From: Dichetophora obliterata
Lineage: Eukaryota > Arthropoda > Insecta > Diptera > Sciomyzidae
Assembly: GCA_963920525.1 (NCBI GenBank)
Contig: OY986435.1
Span: 98,226,115-98,290,114, forward strand
Length of the DNA: 64,000 bases
Reading direction: 5' to 3'
Positions 45,916 through 56,755 of the stretch are shown here, piece by piece. Both the position numbers and the translations under genes were made by a program. Position 1 is the stretch's first letter. Each line of letters opens with the position of its first letter. Under the pieces are notes generated by a model, which worked only from the letters and a program-made list of their open reading frames with translations, searched no databases and was not told where the DNA came from.

Positions 45916-48489
45916 TTTTTTTTTTTAGACTGAACCAACGCTCAGGGGATGCCCCCTATAAATGCGTAAGCATTGTGTTGATTCGGAAGATGGGTGATAG
46001 TTAGTTGGAGGGTGGATAGATGGAGTAGTGTCGGTGAAGATTTGTTTTGAATTTGCACAGCTCAAAACTGCCGGGAAACACGCTCGCAGGGAGACTTTTC
46101 CACAACTTAACCGCGCGACTAAAGAACGAATTATCGCGGTAATGCGAGGTTCTATTAGGCATAGATGCAATGGTAAAGGAGTGGGCTTGGACAGCTGCCC
46201 GAGTGGACCTGGGAAACACACGAGCTGGTGGCGTCAGGCCATGTATCTCCCTTGAACACTTCCCATGGTAATACCTATACTGAAGGCTTAGGCAACCTAC
46301 ATTACGTCGATGCTCAAGAGAGTTGAGAGAGGATGAAATACTTTCATCTCCTATCAAATATATCGCACGACGTTGAATTCGGTTCAGATGCTCCAAATAA
46401 GATCTTGAAGCCCCTGCCCAAATGTGCGAATTGTACTCCATTTTCGACCTAATATATGAGGTGTAGATCATGCGAAGATCAGCTGAAGTAAAATATTTTT
46501 TGTACCGTTTTAGAAAACCTAGGCACTTGCCCGCTTCTTTCGACACATCCAAAATATGATCATTCCAACGAAGATCACATTGGATCGATATGCCCAGAAC
46601 GTCAAGAGCGGCTGATTCCACAAGATCCACACCATTCATATTGAGGGGAGCTAAGGGGCAATCCATCCGCTTGTGGGTTAACAGACAACACTGGGTCTTG
46701 CTTGCATTGAACTCTACTCTATTAGCAAGACACCACTCGGAGATTTTTTGTAGATCATTAAGGAGTGCGTCATTCATATTTTGCCTCTTTCTCTCAACCT
46801 CAATAGAGATTGGGCGTTTTTTAAATGAATATGAATGACAAATGCTGCTGTCGTCCGCAAACGAATGAATTGGGTTATGCGTCAACGACAGAAGGTCGTT
46901 GATAAAAACCAAAAACAAGGTTGGCGATAGAACAGAACCCTGCGGTACTCCTGCGTTGATGGCGTGCTTCTCGGACAAAATACCGTCAACTACGACTCGA
47001 ATCGTTCTGTCCTTGAGAAAACACGTGATCCATCGAGCAAAAATACTACCAAAACCATATGCAGCAAGTTTTGACACGAGCGCTTTATGCCACACTCGGT
47101 CGAACGCTTTTGAAATATCCAGAGCAACAACCCTGCTCTCGCTGAAAAAGTGAACGCATTTATTCCATTCTTCGGTTAAGAACGCCATAAGATCACCAGT
47201 AGAGCGAGCCCTACGGAAACCATATTGACGGTCACTGAGCAGTTGGTTGTGCTCCAGATAGTTCATAACGTTGAAGTTTATTACGCTCTCCATAACTTTG
47301 GAAAGCGTAGAGCATATCGCAATGGGTCGGTAGTTTGCAGGGTTCGTGGCATCACCCTTTTTAGGTACCGGCTGGACATTTGCCACCTTCCAACAAGATG
47401 GAAATATTCCTGTTCTGTAGGAGATGTTGAAAAGGTTGCGCAAAGGCCGAGCCAGCGAAGAAGCACACATTTTAAGCACAATTGGCGGTATGCCATCAGG
47501 ACCAGAGGCTTTGTTAACGTTGAGATTTGTAAGGACCCTTTTAACTGCTCTCGTTTGAAAGTATATCTCCTGCATTGCAGAAGATCCACCCTCAAAAAAG
47601 GGCAGTGGCTGATTGCTATCCGAGAGAGTGGAATTTTGTGCAAACAATCTAGCCAATAGGTTCGCTTAATCAGCCGAGTCAGTGAAGATTTGGTCATCTT
47701 TTAAAAGAGCTGGAATCGATGACGATGTCTGGTTCTTAACTCTTTTAACAAATGACCAAAAATTTTTGCTCCCTTTGGGGCAGAGAAGAACCTGTTCTCG
47801 AATGCGAGCTTCGTGCAGAAACTTTTCGCGTTTTAAAATTGCATTACAGCGATTCCTTGCCTCGATGCGAAGTCTTTTAGTATCAGTATTCTTGTTAGAA
47901 CTCCAATTCTGAAAAGCTTCCTCTTTGGACCTGACTGCAATCCTGCAAGTCTCATTAAACCATGAGTGGTCTTTTGGTTTAATGCTTCTCATCTTATTGG
48001 GTATGAAAGACCGCATACCCAATAGAATAATTTCTTGTACCATGACAGCCGCGGCATTCACATTTCTATCAGCGAAACATAATTTCCAATTGAAGCTGCG
48101 ATAAAAATTATTTAACGCAGTCCAATTTGCCTTTCCATAAAACCATGCAGTCCTCTTCGGGGCTTTAGGCGTAGAGGTGCAGGGGTTAGAATATGGAAAA
48201 ACAGCGGAGATGGTACAATGGTCCGAGTTACCAAGAGGTGCGTTGACACTCACATCATATTTTTCATGATGTGAAGTCAGAAAAAGGTCAAGGATATTAT
48301 GGCTTTGCAAATCACTTTGGGGGAAAAAAGTGGGTTCCTTCACTAGTTGAATCAGTTGGTTCGATTCAGCAAAAAGCTCAACATATTGTCCAACAGGTGT
48401 CAATGGTCCCGAGCGACGTAACCAAGCCGGGTTGTGGACATTGAAATCGCCTGCTACAACGATCTCACTGTCAGGAAACAACCCCAAGG
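45916..48489 (-). mobile_element. 5'-truncated LINE (Jockey/CR1 superfamily), fairly young
   Basis: On the minus strand the element runs from 48489 to a poly(A) tail (plus-strand T run 45916-45926). GACTAT on both sides (45910-45915 and 48490-48495) is a likely target duplication. It starts inside the endonuclease, so it is 5' truncated. Only one premature stop breaks the polyprotein, so the insertion is younger than the other LINEs here. Confidence 0.8.
46001..48487 (-). pseudogene. LINE ORF2 endonuclease-RT, one in-frame stop
   Basis: The truncated endonuclease begins with PDSEIVVAGDFNVHNPAWLR (GDFN motif) and has LGNSDHCTISAVFP (SDH). A linker follows. After an in-frame TAA at 47666-47668 the frame continues with LLARLFAQNS. 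The RT has VNKASGPDGIPPIVLK, NYRPIAICSTLSKVMES, SRVVALDISKAFDRVWH, AGVPQGSVLSPTLFLVFIND and FADDSSICHS. Here the catalytic box is F-A-D-D in place of Y-A-D-D, usual in several clades. The C-terminus RDNSFFSRAVKLWKSLP is typical of CR1/Jockey-group elements, with no RNase H. Ends in YSIYPPSN at 46001. Confidence 0.85.
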
Positions 48490-48495
48490 GACTAT

Positions 48496-48830
48496 AACAA
48501 ATTCTAATGTAAAATCGTTTGCTTAATATGATATAAGATTGTTTTAGTCCTTGATCTAAAATTGGCCTTTTTCTTTCGCTTTTGAATTAGAAGCCTAGAT
48601 CAACGCAAATTTCTTAAATTTAAATGCTGCAGGATTGCTCGTAATTTTATTAAGTTTAGGAAAAATTTAAAAAAAAATCCAAATTGGATCATCTTACCAA
48701 ATCACCAAATTACTAGCCGACTTTTTGGAAAACATTAATTTTTTACCAAATTTATTAACTTTGTCTTCTCCCCTCCTACTCACCATACCCCCCTATTCAT
48801 CCTATCTGCTGCTTCTCCTACCCCCAGCCC
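48496..48830. other. Intron DNA, no gene
   Basis: Includes a C-rich segment at 48770-48840; may contain the 5' end of the next LINE. Confidence 0.4.
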
Positions 48831-48980
48831 CTCCCATGGTCTGAATCATGGTGTCATGCGACCCGTGCCGAGGGTTTACTAGGCTGAAGGCCCATCAAAT
48901 ATAGTCCAGTCCTAAACGAAGCGTATTGGATACCTGGCGACTTCCGATACTATTTAGCCTTACCCGCTCACAGGAACTAT

Positions 48981-49908
48981 ATGGAAGTCAACAAAATTCA
49001 AAAACCTTGTGAGTCCGGTACTCGTAAAAACCAGAAGTTAGTTCAGCTTCCGTCGCCGCCAAATTGGTGGCTCAAGCCAAGGCGTCAAGCTACGGTGCAA
49101 ATAACCGAATTTTTGCCAAAGCAAAAACGCAAAAGTGCCGTTAACAGAGGAGATACCTGCTGCAAAAAGGCCAAAGAAGGTCACAAAAACACTGATGCCA
49201 GGTCATACTGTGATGTGGCCAAGGAGCAAGGCAGGGTGCTGGGTGTCATTGACACACAGAGAGAGGACGGGGCACTTCCCCGGGACGAATGGAGATGGGT
49301 TGAGGCCGCATTAGTCTGTACCTACTTCCAGGTCCTGGAGAATATCATGGTCCCGCACTCGGTGTCGAGACGCTGGGTGGCACAACTCGGGCCACGTAAA
49401 ACTAATCGTCTGTGACGATGAAAGGTCTGCAGTGCTATACAAAGCAGCCATTAGTAAAGTCGGTGAGTTTAGGCCTGGGGCCAAGCTGAAGGCTGTAGAA
49501 AAGGACGAAATACCAGCTCGTCCAAGAGCAAGAGTGCAGCTACCAGTCACCTACTCAAAGCCGAACTAAATTCTAAGAATATTCCGGGCTTGCAACCTTA
49601 ACATAAATATGGGCGATCGGCAAGATAGAGGAGCCTGTAGGTCTCTCAAGGCAGGTTCTACTGCTTATGACTGCCGAGTCGCTAAAGCCGCTTGAAGAAA
49701 GGAAGGGAGTCCTCTGGTATTCCTTCTTAAGGGTCTTCCTGAAGGTGTACAGCAAGGACAAGCAGTCCAGGGGCCCTACAACAGAAGCGCAGTCAAGCCA
49801 GACTGTAGCGGAAGTAGTAGAAACCCCAAGCAGTACGCCAGGTTCAGACCTGGACGAGGTCATGTCGGAAGGCTCGGTTGGCCTCACCGGTGTGTCAGAC
49901 CTCTACTA
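48981..49908 (+). pseudogene. LINE ORF1 (gag-like) pseudogene
   Basis: Two open segments in different frames: 48981-49415 (basic, MEVNKIQKPCESGTRKNQKL..., with DEWRWVEAALVCTYFQVLEN) and 49667-49908. Between them a shifted frame reads VCDDERSAVLYKAAISKVGE then FRPGAKLKAVEKDEIPARPR. The layout fits ORF1 of LOA-type elements; no CCHC knuckle is seen. Frames broken at about 49410 and 49570. Confidence 0.5.
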
Positions 49909-49989
49909 AAAAGGATGATCTCTTGGCTGAAGAGACGCCCGAAGAAGAGTAGCTTACATAACGATGATTTCCAGACAAATATCTGGAGC

Positions 49990-51960
49990 GGATGAAGGTG
50001 CTCCAGATTAACCTTCATCACTCCAAGCTCACCTCGGCGAATCTCGAGGTATGTGAGATAATTCGCCGAGACATCGTTTCGATGTTGCCTTCATTCAGGA
50101 ACCCTGGGTATGTGGTGGCAGGGTTTGTGGATTGATAACGGAGGGTTACAAGACGCTGGTAGCCAATAATGTAGGTATGCGTAGAACGTGTATTGTAGCT
50201 AAAAATAATATAAATATTTTCTTGCTTCACAGATACTGCGATAGAAATGTGGTTGCAGCCAGCCTTAAGTCAGGCAAGGACAAGTATTGGTTGGTTGCAG
50301 CTTACTTCTTGCATGATGAAAGCCCGCCTCCAGATAATATCAGGAAACTGGTGGACGATGCCCGTGACATGCGTCGAGGGGTCATACTATCGGGCAACAC
50401 AAACGCACACAACACCTTGTGAGGCAGCACGCGTGGGGCAGTCTGGCCAAAACAGAACTGATCCTTTTCACAAGGAAACATAGAATTAAGTCTCTCACAC
50501 CAATCATGCTAAATGGGTCTGCTTTGTCCTTATCGGAAAATGCCAAATACCTAGGACTCATTCTTGATAGGAAGCTTAGCTGGAAACTTAATATTTATGA
50601 ACGAAGAAAGCGTCAGAAAGACATCAGGGACAAGATGGGATTTTCCCCTAATATCGTTTACAGGCTGTATACAGGGGTTATCAGACCTATGCTTCTATAT
50701 GGAGCAACGATATGGTGGCTAGCCTTGGACAAGGTCACATATTTAAACCAGCTTAAAAAAGTCCAAAGAATGGCATCTATTTGCATCAGCGGTTCTCTGA
50801 GAACAACACCGACTCGGCTTTAGAGACCTTACTCCACCTTCTACCGCTCGACTTGGTTGCTATGCAACTTGCAGGTTATTCGGCGCTCAGATTAAAGGAA
50901 ACTGGAGTATGAAAAAACCTGGGCTCAGGACACGCATCCATACTCTACAAATTTAACTTCATTACATCAAGGATTGATTACTGTAAACTACTGGTTTTAT
51001 TTGATGGAAACTACGGCACGCTTATTCCACCCAGAACATATTGGAATAAAGCTGTGCCGTGGAAACCAGGGTGTCTACAATTCTATGCAGATGGGTCAGA
51101 ATTAAATGGCAAGTTCGGGAATGGGGTCTACTCGAAAGAATTAGGGGTATCCTTGGTTCGTAGGCTGCCGAATCACTGTTGCGCTTACCAAGCCGAAATG
51201 ATAGCGATTAAAGAAGTTGCAACACTACTCTCAGAGAATGTCATCTCTTAACGAGAAATATACATTTTCTCGGACAGCCAAGCAGCGATCAAATCGATGG
51301 AGCAAGTATCCATCAACTCTAAAGTAGCCAAAGAATGCCGTGCTGCATTAGGCGAAATGTCAAAGTTTTTTGGCATCAGCTTGAAATAAAAAGCGAAATG
51401 AAATCAGAGAAATGAAAAAGCAGACGAGCTTGCTAGGAGAGGTACATCGGTGACTTCAATGGTTCCGAACTCACCGAGCATCCCGATGGTAACTGTTTAA
51501 GTGCTGCTTAATAAGTACACCACATCTAAAGCAACTCAAGATGGGCTGAACTCTCAACATGCAGAACAACAAGGCTTATTTGGAGGACTCTAAGCCCAAA
51601 GCGATCGAGAGCCCTTCTCTCATTGGAAAGACCAGAGATAGACACGCTAGTGGCCGATACCACGGACACTGCTAAATAGGCAGACATGCCTCCAGACTAG
51701 GAGTCATTACAAATGACTTCTGCAGAAGCTGCAGGGACGAGGAGGAGGAAGAAACTATCTCCCACTTTCTATGTTCCTGTCCCGCGCTTGCTAGAAGAAG
51801 TCATAAATATCTAGAATCATTCATCTTTTCTGAGCTGGACGACCTGTCAAGGACCTGTCAAACGTCTTACAAGCTTCATCAAGAGCTCAATGTGGTTCCA
51901 CTCGGACTGAAGGCCAAGTGCGCAGCGGTATCACAATGGACCTTATTGGTCTAAGTGAGC
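49990..51960 (+). pseudogene. LINE ORF2: endonuclease remnant, RT C-terminus, RNase H
   Basis: Starts QINLHHSKLTSANLEVCEII, the endonuclease N-terminus of this group, and continues in another frame with GLITEGYKTLVANNVGMRRT to GVILSGNTNAHNTL (about 50416), where the GN-N-AH box ends abruptly. It resumes at AKTELILFTRKHRIKSL and SENAKYLGLILDRKLSW, which is RT thumb sequence, so about 1 to 1.5 kb including YADD is deleted. RNase H: FYADGSELNGKFGNGVYSKE (first Asp), AEMIAIKEVATLL (Glu), IYIFSDSQAAIKSMEQ (Asp) and NEKADELARRGTS. A final CRSC...H..C zinc motif is at about 51720-51780. Confidence 0.75.
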
Positions 51961-51983
51961 CGTGGTACGTGTGTATGGTTTAA

Positions 51984-53411
51984 CCCTTTCACGACAGGAA
52001 GCAAGTATGTTTGCCAGCGATATTTTATTTTTTATAAATAATTAGGTAACATATAGCGTATATATATTTGAGTAAAAATCATGGATAAAGGTCTGTTCTA
52101 CAAAAGCTACCTGAACGCCAATCCGTTTTTTACTCTCACCTGACCCCCAAGCAACCCATAAGTTGGCCAAAATGTGGGTTCCACTCCTTTTGCTATTCAA
52201 GGACGAAGAAAGTCAGTGTCGGACTTAAATTAATGTCAATTGTGTATCAACATCTTACTTTTCGATCGCTCTTAGACAAGAATTTTTTTTTTATTTTCCA
52301 TTTTGGCATACAAGCACAATTTGCCTAGGGCAAGTATATTTGCCTGTCGTCTTCGGTTTTACAATAGTTTTACAATAGTTTTACGAAGTTTGACAATAGT
52401 ATGTCTTTGTAAGTGTATTAGCGTTATGCATGCATACTCATGTTTTGCAACCTTGAATTGAGTTTAGAGTTATGCATGCACACAGATTTTTTGTAACGTT
52501 GAATAGTATTAAGTTCTTATAATATCAATGTGAGACTAAAAATTTTCAATTTTAGCGAAAATTCTGTTACTTCTTCATTGACAATCGACGTGATCAGTTC
52601 GCTTTTCGTTTGCTCTTATATTTTTCGTTTGTTGTATTTTGTCGAAGTTATCATGAATAATCCGTAAAATTCTCGTTGTGATCGAATATTTTGCTTACGT
52701 GCAGATAAAATAGAACAGATTTTGTTATGTGACGAAGTTACTGCGTTCCTACAATAAAGGAATGGGTGGTGCAGACCTAATGGATCAGAAAAATGTTTAT
52801 TATGAGTATGACCAAAGAAGCAAATGTCGCTTTTATCTACAGTTATTTTTTGATTTGTTTGAAATATGCATTCACAATGCAATATAGGCAAGATAGACAA
52901 GAAAATTATTATCGACTATGTAAAATTGAATAACGTATCTTCAAGAAAGTTTCGTTCTGCTCTGGTTACTGAAATCTCGTTTGCATAAGCAGTCAGAATC
53001 AATTTTAAAGAAAAAAACGGAAATTCATCAAACCAAAAACGGCACAAATTTGCAAAAATTTACAAGCGAAAAGTTTATTACCAGCAGATTTGTTTTTTTT
53101 TTAGTTTTCGAACTACACGTAACTGTTTTGGAACGTACCATAATCAAAATTGGAACAATAATATACAAAGACATTTTCAATACTACATACTTTATGAATA
53201 AAGTACACAAAATAACTTTTTTTGTTTTATTTTTCTTATAAATATTTTTAATCAAAAACTTCCACAGAAGTATGTTTGCCAGCCTCCCACGCCTAAGATG
53301 GTAGTCCGAGCTCATCGAGATGATCATTTTTAGCTAATTTGAGGTCGTAGAAGAAAAATATCGAGTTTATTTTAAAATGGAACCACGGGAAGCCTTACCG
53401 TCGTGAAAGGG
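51984..53411. mobile_element. piggyBac-like non-autonomous element in the LINE 3' end
   Basis: Ends CCCTTTCACGACAGGAAG and, read inward from the right, CCCTTTCACGACGGTAAG are inverted copies. Left flank TTAA (51980-51983), right flank CTAA (53412-53415), a once-mutated TTAA duplication as expected for piggyBac. GCAAGTATGTTTGCC-like motifs lie near both ends. A C-terminal transposase fragment remains. Excision would rejoin the LINE's 3' UTR to its CCTAA tail. Confidence 0.8.
52750..52887 (+). pseudogene. piggyBac transposase fragment
   Basis: Plus-strand reading YNKGMGGADLMDQKNVYYEY then DQRSKCRFYLQLFFDLFEIC and IHNAI-stop. YNKxMGGVDxxDQ followed by a Y-rich and R-x-x-W/F segment is the conserved late core of piggyBac DDE transposases. 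The upstream catalytic part is gone; only about 45 codons survive. Confidence 0.75.
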
Positions 53412-53461
53412 CTAAGCACGTACAGCGGATGCCGTCTCAACCTAACCTAACCTAACCTAAC

Positions 53462-54467
53462 TTTATCTTCTGCTTGTTTACAATGACTTTAAAACACAAA
53501 ACTTGCTTATCATCAAAGTTTATATCTGTTATTGAACTAAATGCCCCTTGCTTTCTGTTGTTACGAAGAATGATCTTCGACTAATAAGGGATATCATACC
53601 TTAACATTCGTCAATTTCTCGAAGGAATAACTTTGTAATTTGTTTCATTACATTCGTAGTATTTACTAAACAAATACTAATTATTTGTAGAAGGTACGAA
53701 GTTTTAGTTGAGTTAAAAAAATGTACGACTGAAATCGTTCAGACTGGTTTTTCGAACAATTACCGAATATAAGGAAATGTGTGATTGCAAGGTGGCCGTA
53801 GCCTAATGGAAGAGTACGTGACCCATAGGCTAAAAAACCGCGGTTCAAACCCCAGCTGAACCCCGAGTTTTTTTCGTAACTAGGTATTAGGATTATTCGT
53901 AAATGTATTCGTACAATATACATTTGTTTTTGTACAAATACGAAAAAAATATTCGAAATGTGTACCAAACTATGTCCATTCTACGAATTCTATACGTGAC
54001 TCAAAATTACGACTAAAATTCGTAGAAAAAATTTTACTTTAAGAATACGTATTGTGAAACAAGTGTAAATTAAATGGTATCGTAACTTATTAGGCCGTGC
54101 TCATATTACACGCTTTTGCGCAACGTTTTAAATTTCTTTTCGCAAACGCGGCTGAAAAATTCTGAATATTAAATAAAGAAATGTATTCAAATACATACAA
54201 AATTCTGTATTTTTCAGCCGGTTTTGCGAAAAAAAAACGTGAGAGCGATGTTTTCAATCGCCACAAAAACGCGTAATATGAACACTGCCTAACAGCAACG
54301 GCTACAATATACTATTAAAAAATGAATTGCTTAGCTCAGCTTTATTTATAATTTAGCTAAAAAAAGTATTTTTTGTTTTCTCCTCAAAATATATTGAATG
54401 AATGGCTAGCTCAGCTTTATTTATAATTAACTTAAAAAACGTATTTTAGTATTCTCTTCAAAATATA
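53462..54467. other. Intron DNA with one SINE head, no gene
   Basis: From 53560 to 54070 many TACGAA/TTCGTA phrases occur, also seen in the element at 61434-61800. A GCGCAAC/TTTTCGCAAAACCGGCTGAA inverted phrase lies at 54120-54240. Nothing coding. Confidence 0.45.
53790..53860 (+). repeat. tRNA-derived SINE head
   Basis: A box TAGCCTAATGGAAG (53799-53812) and B box GGTTCAAACCC (53842-53852) are 43 bp apart, as in tRNA genes. The acceptor stem does not pair and no clean cloverleaf forms, so it is a SINE head or tRNA relic rather than a tRNA gene. Similar to the SINE head at 34512-34572. Confidence 0.5.
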
Positions 54468-54744
54468 TTTATTTATTTATTTATTTATTTCTATTTTAAC
54501 TATCAACAATCATTTAACAGTTTGAGTAATAACATATAAATTATAAAAACAATATGATATAAAACTAATAAAATGTAAACATAATTATATTAAAGAATAT
54601 TACACTTTTATAAATTCATTTTAAACAATTCTTAATAAATTTTGTTTAAAAGTTTGTCTATTCAGAGTGAGATCTATTTGAGCACTTATGGAAGTGAACG
54701 CTAAGCACATATTATTAATAGGATCATTACGGCCATAGTTTGTC

Positions 54745-56755
54745 CTATGATACGGAATGTAAAAAAAAATCTCTTTGCCTAAAATATCTCTCAGGCGCAT
54801 ATATTCTTAAAAGAGCGAGGAGTGGCGCGCAGTCTATATGTGACATAATTATATCGCGAACAAAAATAACAAGAAAAAATTTGCGTCTGGAGGCTAAGGT
54901 ATTAAGACCTAGAAGAACACACCTGGATACGTACGTTGGCATAAAATTCCAATTTAATTTAAACATTATGTAATGAGTGAAACGTTTTTGTATTCTTTCC
55001 AATCGCAAAGAATCTACCTCGTAATATGGATCCCAGATCACACATCCATATTCCAAAATAGACCTTACTAAAGATAAAAATAACGTTCCAAGGGTATATG
55101 GATCCTTAAATTCCTTCGAATTACGCCTCAAAAAACACATCATTGCATTAGCCTTAGTAATTATGCAATCGTAATGGTTGGAAAAAGAAATTTTTCTATC
55201 AAATAGAATTCCCAGATCAGATGTAGACTCGACACGTGAAAGACCACTATTTGCGATTGAGTAATTAAAAAATTTGGTTCTTTTTTCATATAAAAAGACA
55301 TAATGTTGCATTTGGCAACATTTAAATAAAGTCTATTAACTGAACACCATTTAATCATATTGTTTAATTTAATCATATTGGTCGGAAGGTGAAGAAACCG
55401 AATTAAATAGTTTAGCATCATCAGCATACATCAATACTTGTATGCTGTAAAAAGTTTGGGAGATCGTTGATGAACAAGACAAATAGAGGTCCAAGGTGGC
55501 TTCCTTTGGGGCACACCAGAATGGTTGGTAATAGATTTTGAGTAGCAGTTACCAATACGGACAACTTGATATCTATCAGAAAGGTAATTCCTCAGCCAGG
55601 ATAACAAAGAGGAATGAAACCCCATTAGGGAAAGTTTTTTAACCATAATGGAGTGCTGAACTCTATCAAAGGCTTTGGCGAAATCAGTAAAAATGACGTC
55701 AATTTGACTGCCTTTTTCCATTTCAGTTTTAATGAAGTGAGGGAACAGTGTTAGGTTTGTAGAAGTAGATTTACCACTAACAAAACCGTGTTGGAATTCA
55801 GAGATAGAGTTTTTAATTCTAGCATAAATGTGTTTTTTGACAATTGACTCAAATAATTTAAGGATCGATCAATTTTGATATCGGTCGATAGTTCGCTATA
55901 TTTTGCCTAGAGCCAGACTTATGGATAGGGACTATAATGGATTCTTTCCAAATATTCAAAAGCTGCCCTGTCTTTAAAGATAAATTAAATAAAAGCGCTA
56001 ATGGCTGGGCTAGCACAGCTGCGCAGTTTTTTAGAAATATTGGGGGAATATTATCAGGACCAGTTCCTTTATTAATGTCTAGAGTGAGCAAATCTTGTAA
56101 AACATCATCATTAGAAAGAACTAATGAACCCATATCAATAATAGGGTTGTCATTATAATAAAAAGGTCAGTTCATGTCATCTCCGTCGTCTAATAAAAAA
56201 TTCGATTGAAAATAATCAGCAAAAAGATTTGTGACGTCTGAAGTGCTACTTGCAGTTTTTCCTTAAAAAAACATATTTTTAGGGAAACCCTTCGTGTTCG
56301 TTTTTTTATTCAAGAAATTCCAAAAGTTCTTCGGATTTACTCTAATATCAGACTTCAGCTTATTAAGGTGAGATTTGTAGAGCGATTCTTTAAGAGATGC
56401 GTATTCACTACGCGCCTGTAAATAGTTTTGACGAAAAGATATATTTATTTTACTTTTTTTGAACAATTTGTTCATACAGTTTTTTAATTTTTAAAAAGAC
56501 TTTTATTGAACCACTCCGGCTTAGAACTTTTCCTTATCTTTTTAATAGGAACAAAGCAAGTAAATGCTTGATTTATAATTTTGATAAAAAAGTCATAATT
56601 ATCTGACAAGATATCACCAAAATACAGACGCCAATCCACACTCGATAAAAATGTAGATATCGCTTTTTTAAATGCAAAAACAAAAGTATCTTCTTCTATG
56701 GCAGATGTATCATTAAAAAGAATTTCTAATTTTATTAAAAGTGCTTTATGATGAA
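54745..56755 (-). pseudogene. CR1-like LINE: linker and reverse transcriptase
   Basis: From 56755 leftward: IHHKALLIKLEILFNDTSAI linker, KPEWFNKSLFKN, KNFWNFLNKKTNTKGFPKN, then RT with LDINKGTGPDNIPPIFLKN, ANYRPIS, DVIFTDFAKAFDRVQHSIMV (first Asp), HSGVPQ and the thumb GILFDRKISFSNHYDCIITK to RIQKRFTHYI. Frame breaks at about 55862, 55490 and 55300; the YADD region (about 55430) is shifted (YADD readable as MYADDAK across the break). Ends at 54745. Confidence 0.75.

Larger units (their letters stand above)
48831..53461 (+). mobile_element. RNase H-bearing LINE (LOA/I/R1 group), internally deleted
   Basis: Plus-strand order: gag-like ORF1, endonuclease N-terminus, RT C-terminus, RNase H, terminal zinc motif, then a 3' tail of repeated CCTAA (53438-53459). 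The palm of the RT, including the catalytic box, is missing between about 50420 and 50430. A piggyBac-like element interrupts the 3' UTR (51984-53411). 5' boundary is approximate. Confidence 0.75.

Noticed and set aside
53438..53461. CCTAA repeats resembling the insect telomere repeat
   Set aside because: They form the 3' tail of the LINE at 48831-53461, only four units, and flies do not use this telomere repeat.
53790..53860. Possible tRNA gene
   Set aside because: A and B boxes are present but the stems do not pair into a cloverleaf; better explained as a SINE head.
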